Below are positions 1 through 5,181 of a DNA stretch of 5,181 nt, piece after piece (the stretch's first letter is position 1; the number at the start of each line of letters is the position of its first letter). Origin of the DNA: Azonexus sp. (GTDB lineage: Bacteria > Pseudomonadota > Gammaproteobacteria > Burkholderiales > Rhodocyclaceae); NCBI GenBank assembly GCA_030697085.1, contig JAUYQT010000832.1:1-5181 (forward strand), written 5' to 3'. The notes beneath the pieces are model-generated. The model saw nothing but the letters and a program-made list of their open reading frames with translations, did not search any database and was not told the origin of the DNA. The position numbers and the translations under genes are program-made.

Positions 1-546
1 ATGGCAATCGTAATGAACCAGTTAATGCGAGCCAGGGGAATGGCGGATTTTGCCGAAGTGACACATGCGCTTTGGGACCATTCGATCAAATCCGCCGCTG
101 CCGCGCGCATCATCGCCAAAAACATGACCCGCCTCAATGCCGACGAAGCCATGCTGGCCGGCCTGATTCACGATCTTGGCGCCTTTTACATGCTCTACCG
201 CGCAACACAATATGAAGAGCTCCGCCACCGCCCGGACAGCGTTAAATATTTAATTATCCAGTGGCATGAAAGTATTGGTGTTTCGTTACTCAACGCGCTC
301 GGTATTCCTGAGGAAATCGTCGAGGCGACCGCCGATCACGATCGCATTCGCACTACACCATCACCCATTCGCAACCTGTCAGACGTGATTTACGTTGCCA
401 ATATGCTCGCTGGAGGACATTTTGAGTGGCTCATGCAAGACCAACCTGATCACCCAGAGGATTTGAATATTTTGAATGAAAAATATGGTCAACTACAGCC
501 GGAAATCGATGCGCTTGTTCTTGAAATGAAAGCCAGCTTCAGTTGA
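1..546 (+). CDS. HDOD-domain signalling protein, C-terminal part (5'-truncated by the window edge)
   Basis: The 181 visible residues match the second half of an HDOD domain, a helical module related to HD phosphohydrolases that is usually regulatory and common in proteobacterial signalling proteins. Visible landmarks are a helix with LWDHSIKSA (24-32), the segment AGLIHDLGAFYML with H57-D58 (53-65), WHESIG (88-93) and the ADHD stretch (111-114). The typical N-terminal helices of the domain are missing, so the ATG at base 1 is probably an internal methionine and the gene begins upstream. The reading frame stops with TGA at 544-546. It converges on trmJ with a 9-base gap. Most HDOD proteins have no proven enzymatic activity; the partner and signal cannot be told from this fragment. 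A catalytic HD hydrolase is possible but less likely. The family call is fairly secure and the function is open. Confidence 0.8.
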   Translation: MAIVMNQLMRARGMADFAEVTHALWDHSIKSAAAARIIAKNMTRLNADEAMLAGLIHDLGAFYMLYRATQYEELRHRPDSVKYLIIQWHESIGVSLLNALGIPEEIVEATADHDRIRTTPSPIRNLSDVIYVANMLAGGHFEWLMQDQPDHPEDLNILNEKYGQLQPEIDALVLEMKASFS

Positions 547-559
547 AACTGAAATTCAG
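538..559. repeat. Alternating inverted repeats spanning two convergent stop codons
   Basis: TTCAGTT (538-544) is followed after two bases by its exact reverse complement AACTGAA (547-553). CTGAA (549-553) is in turn followed after one base by its complement TTCAG (555-559). The same arm can therefore pair with either side. Both stop codons, TGA of the HDOD gene and TGA of trmJ (read as TCA at 556-558), lie inside the structure. There is no T-tract on either side, so it is not a classical intrinsic terminator. Confidence 0.5.
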
Positions 560-1317
560 CCCTTTCGGCCATGACCGGTTTTGACCTGGGTGGACGCCAG
601 AATTCCCCGCAAAATATTAATTTCATCCTGTTCCAGCCTTACCCGTCCAAACAAGCGGCGCAGTTTGGGCATCAACCGCCCCGGTTGGGCCGGGTTGAAA
701 AACCCCGTATCCGTCATCACTGACTCTAAATGCACCAACAACCCTTCCACTTCACCTTGTGTTGCAGCGGGTGACGTGAATGGGGTTACCCCCTGAACAG
801 CAGCAGGTGGCCTTTCTGAAAACGCAGCCATTCGACATTCGTAGCAAAGTACCTGAACAGCCGAACCCAGATTAAGCGAGCTAAACTCAGAATTAGTCGG
901 TATCGTTACCGCTGCTTGGCAATGCATTATTTCTTCATTGCTCAAGCCCACTGTTTCATTGCCAAAAACCAACGCAACTTCGCCGTATTTGGCCTCAGCC
1001 AGTAATCGAGCCACGGTTTCTCGTGGCTGACCAATTACCGGCCCCAAATCCCGTTGGCGTGCCGAAAGTGCCACCGCATAAGTGCTGCCGGCCAATGCAT
1101 CGGCCAGAGAAGTGGTAATTTTTGCCCTTTGTAGCAGGTCGACCGCGCCGGTTGCCCGCGTATCGGCCTCTGGATCGGGAAACTGCTTGGGCGAGACCAA
1201 ATAGAGACTGGACAAGCCCATCGTCTTCATGGCCCGCGCTACAGCGCCAATATTGCCGGGATGACTTGGGCGACAGAGCACCACTCTGATGCGTGACAGC
1301 AGGACTTCCGGGTTCAT
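556..1317 (-). CDS. trmJ: tRNA (cytidine/uridine-32) 2'-O-methyltransferase TrmJ
   Basis: This SPOUT-class (SpoU/TrmH) enzyme uses S-adenosylmethionine to methylate the 2'-OH of C32 or U32 in the tRNA anticodon loop, in the cytoplasm. At 253 residues it is close to the E. coli TrmJ length. Motif 1 is HPGNIGAVARAMKTMG (19-34), with the conserved Asn22 and Arg28. Motif 2 is VFGNETVGLSNEE (117-129). Motif 3 is IPTNSEFSSLNLGSAVQV (139-156), which forms the trefoil-knot SAM site. The TrmJ-specific tail is present: FFNPAQPGRLMPKLRRLFGR (206-225) and then EINILRGIL (232-240), which separates it from TrmL and TrmH. The ATG at 1317 places the RIRVVL strand correctly, and no ATG, GTG or TTG lies in the open frame just upstream. 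No clear Shine-Dalgarno sequence precedes it. It is divergent from suhB, as in many proteobacteria. Motif 2 has GNE where I recall E. coli having GRE; both occur in the superfamily. Confidence 0.95.
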   Translation of the reverse strand: MNPEVLLSRIRVVLCRPSHPGNIGAVARAMKTMGLSSLYLVSPKQFPDPEADTRATGAVDLLQRAKITTSLADALAGSTYAVALSARQRDLGPVIGQPRETVARLLAEAKYGEVALVFGNETVGLSNEEIMHCQAAVTIPTNSEFSSLNLGSAVQVLCYECRMAAFSERPPAAVQGVTPFTSPAATQGEVEGLLVHLESVMTDTGFFNPAQPGRLMPKLRRLFGRVRLEQDEINILRGILASTQVKTGHGRKG

Positions 1318-1341
1318 AGTGTAAAATTCAATCTTTAAAAT
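1313..1341 (+). promoter_or_regulatory. Candidate sigma70 promoter for suhB
   Basis: A -35-like TTCATA (1313-1318, 4 of 6 consensus bases) is separated by exactly 17 bases from a -10-like TAAAAT (1336-1341, 5 of 6). Transcription would begin near 1348, giving a leader of about 35 bases that contains the boxA at 1371. The -35 hexamer overlaps the trmJ start codon on the other strand, so suhB and trmJ initiation could interfere. This is inferred from hexamers only. I found no convincing -35/-10 pair for trmJ in the same 65 bases. Confidence 0.4.
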
Positions 1342-1370
1342 ATTATTCGGGCAGCTTCGGCGACCTGATA

Positions 1371-1379
1371 GCTCTTTAA
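1371..1379 (+). promoter_or_regulatory. boxA-like Nus-factor binding site in the suhB leader
   Basis: GCTCTTTAA matches the core of the rRNA boxA antitermination element (TGCTCTTTAACA in E. coli rrn leaders) over nine consecutive bases. It ends three bases before the suhB ATG and fills the position where a Shine-Dalgarno sequence would sit; no purine-rich ribosome binding site is present. In E. coli, NusB-NusE bind boxA RNA, SuhB is part of that complex, and suhB is autorepressed through a boxA in its own leader. The same logic is inferred here: the complex bound to this site would cover the initiation region. Confidence 0.7.
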
Positions 1380-1382
1380 GCC

Positions 1383-2195
1383 ATGCATCCAGCCCTGAAT
1401 ATCGCCATAAAGGCCGCGCGCCGCGCCGGCCAAGTTATTAACCGTGCTTCAAACGATCTTGATTTGATTCAGGTTACGACTAAGCAACCCAACGATTTTG
1501 TCACGGAAGTCGATAAAGCGGCTGAAGTCGCCATCATCGAAATCCTGCGTGACGCCTATCCAAGCTACAGCATTTTAGCAGAGGAGTCGGGCTCATCTGC
1601 CGGCAAAGGTGGCGCAGACTCCGAGTATCAATGGATCATCGACCCGCTCGATGGCACAACGAACTTCATTCACGGCATGCCGCAGTATGCAGTTTCGATT
1701 GCCCTGGCTAAAGCCGGCGTGGTGGAACAAGCCGTCGTTTTCGATCCCAACCGGAACGAACTCTTCACTGCCAGTAAGGGTGGCGGTGCCTTCCTCAATG
1801 AGCGCCGCATTCGTGTTTCGCGCCGTAACAAGCTGCAGGATTCGTTAATCGGCACCGGTTTCCCATACCGGATGTTCGATCATATCGACACCTATCTGGC
1901 TATTTTCAAAGAACTGGCGCAAAAAACTGCCGGCCAGCGCCGTCCGGGTGCTGCCTCACTGGATCTTGCCTACGTTGCTTCGGGCCGGTTTGATGGCTTC
2001 TGGGAATTCGGCCTCTCGCCCTGGGACATGGCCGCCGGTGCGCTATTGATTTCAGAAGCGGGCGGACTGGTAAGCGATATGCGTGGCGAGGCGAACTATC
2101 TTGAAACCGGTAACCTGATTGCCGGCACACCCAAGGTATTCGCGCCCCTGCTTAATCTGATTCAGGAAAAGCTGCCTTCATCAGTGCGCGGCTAA
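1383..2195 (+). CDS. suhB: Inositol-1-monophosphatase family protein / Nus factor SuhB
   Basis: This is a Mg2+-dependent, Li+-sensitive class phosphatase acting on myo-inositol monophosphates. In E. coli the protein also works in the rRNA antitermination complex with NusA, NusB, NusE and NusG. At 270 residues it is near the E. coli length of 267. Metal ligands are visible: E67 in LAEES (65-69), D87 and D90 in [10 protein letters not shown] (86-95), and D215 in SPWDMAAGA (212-220). Also present are [10 protein letters not shown] (154-163) and the block [20 protein letters not shown] (186-205). The start is firm: the N-terminus MHPALNIA closely resembles that of E. coli SuhB, and an in-frame TAA at 1377-1379 excludes any longer form. 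The gene is divergent from trmJ by 65 bases and closes with a strong terminator, so it is monocistronic. All catalytic residues are present, so it is probably active. Regulation through the overlapping boxA is likely. Confidence 0.95.
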   Translation: MHPALNIAIKAARRAGQVINRASNDLDLIQVTTKQPNDFVTEVDKAAEVAIIEILRDAYPSYSILAEESGSSAGKGGADSEYQWIIDPLDGTTNFIHGMPQYAVSIALAKAGVVEQAVVFDPNRNELFTASKGGGAFLNERRIRVSRRNKLQDSLIGTGFPYRMFDHIDTYLAIFKELAQKTAGQRRPGAASLDLAYVASGRFDGFWEFGLSPWDMAAGALLISEAGGLVSDMRGEANYLETGNLIAGTPKVFAPLLNLIQEKLPSSVRG

Positions 2196-2212
2196 AAATT
2201 ATTCAACACTAC

Positions 2213-2239
2213 AAAAAGCGCCATATCGGCGCTTTTTTT
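2213..2239 (+). terminator. Intrinsic terminator after suhB
   Basis: GCGCC (2218-2222) and GGCGC (2228-2232) form a GC-only five-pair stem with the loop ATATC. It is extended by AAAAA (2213-2217) pairing with the first bases of a seven-T tract (2233-2239). It begins 18 bases after the suhB stop. The A-tract on the other side lets it work in both directions. It isolates suhB from menE. Confidence 0.9.
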
Positions 2240-2300
2240 CATTAAGCGAACGAAAAAATCCGGCAAAAATAGTGTTCGCCAGCCCGTTAATTGATTTGCG

Positions 2301-2332
2301 TTGCCATCAACCGAGTGTCCGATTTGTATAAT
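2301..2332 (+). promoter_or_regulatory. Candidate menE promoter with a perfect -10 hexamer next to the start codon
   Basis: TATAAT (2327-2332) is the exact sigma70 -10 consensus. The best -35 match is TTGCCA (2301-2306, 5 of 6), but the spacer is 20 bases, longer than the usual 16-18, so an activator or a weaker -35 may be involved. Only nine bases separate the -10 from the menE ATG. Transcription would therefore start at about 2338-2342, leaving a leader of a few bases or none. Confidence 0.45.
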
Positions 2333-2341
2333 TAAACGCTT

Positions 2342-3688
2342 ATGGCCGACCATTTTTCACTCGCACAGCATTTACAGAACGCAGCAACCGAACATCCGGC
2401 TGCGCCCGCCTTGCTTTACGACGGAAAAATCTGGACATTCGTCGAACTTTTAGCCGAATGTCAGGCGCTGGCGGAACAAATTGGGCAAGGCCCGCAGCCA
2501 TTAGTCAAACTCGCTGACACCATCCAACTCGCCCACCACGCCTACGCCTGTAGCCTGAAAAATAGGCCATTTTGGCCAGTCGCCCCCAGGGCCAGCAATT
2601 GTTTCTATGGATCCAAGGGCAGCCGATATTTCTATACTCCCGGGACCCGCATCTCCTTTTCTGTTCGCAGCAAGCCATTGCCAAATACCATCTCAGCGCT
2701 AACTGACGTGGCGTTGATTATTTCGACCAGTGGTAGTGAGGGCCAACCGCGTGCCGTGCTTCTAGGCAATGTCCAACTCGATAGCGCAGCAGCGGCCTCT
2801 AACAAATGCCTGCCGCTTGCCCCCGGCGATCTCTGGCTGAACTGTCTACCGCTTTACCATATTGGTGGCCAGGCAATTCTTTGGCGCTGTGCCCGTGCAG
2901 CGGCTGGCGTACTGCTGCATGAAGGTTATAACGTCGACGCGGTTGCCCGCGACCTGCAACGACACCCGGTCACTCATATTTCGCTGGTTCCAGCCATGCT
3001 TGCCCGGCTTGTTGAGCAAAAGGTCAAACCACCATCCACCTTGCGCGTAAGCTTAATTGGCGGCGCCGCGCTATCGCGCACGCTCTACGACAAAGCGATG
3101 ACCGCCGGCTGGCCGCTCTACCCGAGCTATGGGATGAGCGAAACATCAGCTCAATTCGCCACTTTTAAGCCCGGCGACGGAGCGTGGCACGAAGGCATGG
3201 TTGGCCAGCCAATGCCCAATCACGAAATCCGCATCAACCACGATGGCCGCATCGTAGTTCGTGGTCCGCAAATTATGCTCGGGTACCTGCAGGGCGGCGG
3301 CATTGATCGGGACGGCTGGCTGACCACTGGCGATCTCGGCAACCTTGATGCCAACGGCCGCCTGAGCGTCATCGGCCGAGCCGACGACATGCTGATCAGC
3401 GGCGGACGCAATGTACATCCACTCGAAATCGAATCCTGCCTCGCCGCCTGCCCGGGCGTCAGCGATGTCGCTGTGACCGGGTTGCCCGACCCGGTCTGGG
3501 GCAATCTGATTGTCGCGCTGATCGTCGGCACAAGCGGCACAAACGCCCTGCTCGACCACGCCCGGCAACATCTACCAAACGCCGCCTTGCCGCGTAAGAT
3601 AGTTTTTCTTGAAAGCCTGCCACGAAATGCTGCCGGCAAGCTCGAACGTGCTGCGCTACGCCGCCTTGCAAACGCACCCGCCGCATGA
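2342..3688 (+). CDS. menE: MenE-like o-succinylbenzoate-CoA ligase (ANL superfamily)
   Basis: This cytoplasmic adenylate-forming ligase is predicted to activate o-succinylbenzoate with ATP and join it to CoA for menaquinone synthesis. At 448 residues it has MenE length (about 450), well short of the roughly 540 of EntE/DhbE-type aryl-AMP ligases. Motifs in order: P-loop STSGSEGQPRAV (128-139); LPLYHIGGQ (169-177); YGMSETS (263-269); GWLTTGD (325-331); hinge region GRADDMLISGGRNVHPLEIE (345-364); and PRNAAGKLER (427-436) with catalytic Lys433. All are intact, so it should be active. The start is fixed by an in-frame TAA at 2333-2335; no Shine-Dalgarno sequence is visible. It overlaps menF by ATGA, and this neighbour is the main reason to prefer MenE over another acyl-CoA ligase. 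Oddities are the P-loop lysine replaced by Arg137 and an unfamiliar Cys/Tyr/Arg-rich stretch at about 82-112. The substrate is inferred. Confidence 0.85.
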   Translation: MADHFSLAQHLQNAATEHPAAPALLYDGKIWTFVELLAECQALAEQIGQGPQPLVKLADTIQLAHHAYACSLKNRPFWPVAPRASNCFYGSKGSRYFYTPGTRISFSVRSKPLPNTISALTDVALIISTSGSEGQPRAVLLGNVQLDSAAAASNKCLPLAPGDLWLNCLPLYHIGGQAILWRCARAAAGVLLHEGYNVDAVARDLQRHPVTHISLVPAMLARLVEQKVKPPSTLRVSLIGGAALSRTLYDKAMTAGWPLYPSYGMSETSAQFATFKPGDGAWHEGMVGQPMPNHEIRINHDGRIVVRGPQIMLGYLQGGGIDRDGWLTTGDLGNLDANGRLSVIGRADDMLISGGRNVHPLEIESCLAACPGVSDVAVTGLPDPVWGNLIVALIVGTSGTNALLDHARQHLPNAALPRKIVFLESLPRNAAGKLERAALRRLANAPAA

Positions 3689-5028
3689 TCGACCAACTGC
3701 GCCGCCAACTCGCCTCTCCCGAGCTAACACGCCGCCTGGAAAAACTGGCTGGCAGCACGCCTAGCGCAGCACCACTCAGCCTGTATCTGGATTTAGGCCC
3801 GCTTGATAACGACTGGCTGGCTCTATTGCCGGCCAACGGCCCATTCTGGTATCGCGCCCGACCGGCTCATCAGGAATTTCGCCTTGGCATAGGACATGCG
3901 CTGCACGTCACGAGTGCTGGCCGAAATCGCTTCGCGGCCCTTGACAACACTCTGAGCGGATTTTGCCAACAATGGCGTAGCGAAGCGCAACCCCTGGTTT
4001 TTGCCGGTTTTGCCTTTGACGGCACCGCCCCCAACCACGCCCAATTTCCCAATGCTCTACTGGCGATTCCTGCCATCCTGCTTGAAAACATCAACGGTCG
4101 TTGTTCGGCCACACTTTCGACATCCGTCGGTCGACACCGGCAAGCCATTCAGGATTGGCTACATTGCCTAAGTAAACCGGCCCGCATCGAAAATGAAAAA
4201 TTACTCGCCAGCCATCCGGAAACCTTGGCTGAGCGCGCCTGGGTCGCCCGCACCAACGCCGCCCTACGCGATATTGAGGCAGGCCGACTCGATAAAATCG
4301 TACTTAGCCGCCAGCGAAAACTGATCGCCAGCCAGCCATTTTCTGCGGCACAAATTCTTGCCCGACTGCTTGATCAACAAGCCGCCTGCCTGATCTATGC
4401 CCACGGCAACGGGACGCAGACCTTTCTCGGTGCCAAACCGGAACGACTGGTTCGCCTGCAAGGCAAGCAAGTCAGCGCTGACGCCCTGGCCGGTACTGCC
4501 TGGCCCGACTCAGCAGAACTTGTCAGCGAAAAGAATCAGCACGAACAGTCGCTAGTTATTCGCGCCGTTTACGAAGCGTTACGCCCACTGTGCACTCAAC
4601 TGCCACAAATTAGTCCACCCATGGCCCACCCGGCTGGGCACTTAATGCACCTGCGCAGCGAAATCACCGCCACGGTAAAAACCGGAACAAGGCTTTTCGA
4701 TCTTGTCCGCGCCCTCCACCCGACACCTGCCGTCGGTGGCTTTCCGGTAGCGGCAGCACAAGCGTGGCTAACCGCCCACGGAGAACAACGCCCGGCCTGG
4801 TATAGCGGCGGTTTCGGCATACTCACCCCGGATGGCGACGGCGAATTTTCAGTCGCACTACGTTCGGCCCTGCTTGACGGCAACTCAGCCGAACTGCATG
4901 CCGGCGCCGGCATTGTTGCCGGCTCCGACCCACAGCAGGAACTGGCCGAAACCGAGGCCAAACTGGGCACACTGTTTGCCGCCCTCAGCCCGACGACGCC
5001 TGCTGCCAAAAACGGAACGATTGGCTGA
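3685..5028 (+). CDS. menF: Isochorismate synthase MenF
   Basis: This Mg2+-dependent chorismate-utilising enzyme converts chorismate to isochorismate, the first committed step of menaquinone synthesis, in the cytoplasm. At 447 residues it is close to E. coli MenF (431). The divergent N-terminal half is followed by the conserved C-terminal catalytic domain. Lys204 in LDKIVLSR corresponds to the general-base lysine of MenF. Glu253 in FLGAKPERL (248-255) corresponds to the general acid. Further landmarks are ADALAGT (265-271), SEKNQHEQ (281-288), HLRSEITATV (322-331), HPTPAVGGFP (345-354), WYSGGFGI (372-379) and AGAGIVAGSDPQQE (406-419). The ALAGT loop has alanine where the PabB PIKGT loop has lysine, arguing against aminodeoxychorismate synthase; chromosomal pairing with a MenE-like gene argues against a siderophore EntC/PchA role. 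The start overlaps the menE stop (ATGA) and has no ribosome binding site of its own, so coupled translation is likely. Codon use resembles menE. Confidence 0.92.
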   Translation: MIDQLRRQLASPELTRRLEKLAGSTPSAAPLSLYLDLGPLDNDWLALLPANGPFWYRARPAHQEFRLGIGHALHVTSAGRNRFAALDNTLSGFCQQWRSEAQPLVFAGFAFDGTAPNHAQFPNALLAIPAILLENINGRCSATLSTSVGRHRQAIQDWLHCLSKPARIENEKLLASHPETLAERAWVARTNAALRDIEAGRLDKIVLSRQRKLIASQPFSAAQILARLLDQQAACLIYAHGNGTQTFLGAKPERLVRLQGKQVSADALAGTAWPDSAELVSEKNQHEQSLVIRAVYEALRPLCTQLPQISPPMAHPAGHLMHLRSEITATVKTGTRLFDLVRALHPTPAVGGFPVAAAQAWLTAHGEQRPAWYSGGFGILTPDGDGEFSVALRSALLDGNSAELHAGAGIVAGSDPQQELAETEAKLGTLFAALSPTTPAAKNGTIG

Positions 5029-5089
5029 GGAAGTACTTATAGGAATGCCTCCTGGTTTACTTCGTTTGCCCTGAATTTATCGGCAAGAA

Positions 5090-5181
5090 CTATCGATTAA
5101 CGTCGACCACCACACGACCGCGCACCTTGCCGTCAAGCAACTCAGCGCCCACCACAAGTGCTTCGGTCAACCCGATTTCCC
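5090..5181 (-). CDS. C-terminal end of a medium-chain dehydrogenase/reductase (truncated by the window edge)
   Basis: Reading from the right edge on the minus strand, about 30 codons remain open and end in TAG (5092-5090). The peptide includes EIGLTEALVVGAELLDGKV followed by RGRVVVDVNR. A helix ending in a DGKVRGRVVVDV-type strand is the usual C-terminus of zinc-independent medium-chain reductases, such as the YhdH/AcuI acrylyl-CoA reductases and quinone oxidoreductases. The gene converges on menF with a 61-base gap. Too little is visible to choose a subfamily or a substrate, and a link to quinone metabolism should not be assumed from its position. Confidence 0.6.
   Translation of the reverse strand, partial: EIGLTEALVVGAELLDGKVRGRVVVDVNR

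Noticed and set aside
1..3. ATG at base 1 as the true start of the HDOD gene
   Set aside because: The N-terminal helices of the HDOD domain would be missing; the codon is in frame but most likely internal to a longer gene.
1330..1338. A second boxA-like string, AATCTTTAA, upstream of suhB
   Set aside because: It matches only 7 of 9 core bases, overlaps the proposed -10 hexamer and would lie upstream of the expected transcription start, so it would not be in the RNA.
1318..1380. N-terminal extension of trmJ into the divergent region
   Set aside because: The frame is open upstream but has no ATG, GTG or TTG, and the family alignment supports the ATG at 1317.
3146..3836. Several minus-strand open frames of 125-162 codons opposite menE and the start of menF
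   Set aside because: They overlap each other and strongly conserved plus-strand genes, and their peptides are low-complexity with no recognisable domain, as expected for antisense frames in GC-rich DNA.
4596..5009. A 137-codon minus-strand open frame within menF
   Set aside because: It covers the conserved catalytic motifs of menF, and its Ser/Ala/Pro-rich peptide has no family features.
5066..5086. Possible terminator TTGCC...GGCAA between menF and the convergent reductase gene
   Set aside because: The five-pair stem has an 11-base loop and no T-tract on either strand, so it does not meet the standard for an intrinsic terminator. The rest of the 61-base gap shows nothing.

Overview
The window looks like a chromosomal segment of a Gram-negative proteobacterium, most likely a betaproteobacterium; a Rhodocyclales-type relative is my best guess. 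Three things point that way: the proteobacterial divergent trmJ/suhB pair, the moderately GC-rich and compact coding style, and a menaquinone gene pair as found in the minority of betaproteobacteria that make this quinone. This is inferred from gene content, not from a database comparison. There are no RNA genes, mobile elements or CRISPR arrays.

Layout. (1) 1-546 (+): C-terminal part of an HDOD-domain signalling protein whose N-terminus lies outside the window. (2) 556-1317 (-): trmJ, the tRNA Cm32/Um32 2'-O-methyltransferase, convergent with the HDOD gene, with only 9 bases between the stop codons. (3) 1318-1382: a 65-base divergent control region with a candidate sigma70 promoter for suhB and a boxA-like element placed where the suhB Shine-Dalgarno sequence should be. 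(4) 1383-2195 (+): suhB, an inositol monophosphatase-family protein and Nus-complex factor, followed by a strong intrinsic terminator at 2213-2239. (5) 2342-3688 (+): a MenE-like acyl-CoA ligase, preceded by a perfect TATAAT hexamer only 9 bases before its start codon. (6) 3685-5028 (+): menF, isochorismate synthase, overlapping menE by the 4-base ATGA. (7) 5090-5181 (-): the last codons of a medium-chain reductase, entering from the right edge.

How the genes work together. TrmJ and SuhB both act on RNA metabolism (anticodon-loop methylation; rRNA transcription antitermination and folding) and share a control region. The boxA over the suhB start suggests that the SuhB/NusB/NusE complex controls suhB, as known in E. 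coli. MenF and MenE are the first enzyme and a late-middle enzyme of menaquinone synthesis (chorismate to isochorismate; o-succinylbenzoate to its CoA ester). They form a two-gene operon with its own promoter, while menD, menH, menC and menB are absent from the window. The most interesting signals are the boxA/suhB arrangement and the possibly leaderless menE start.
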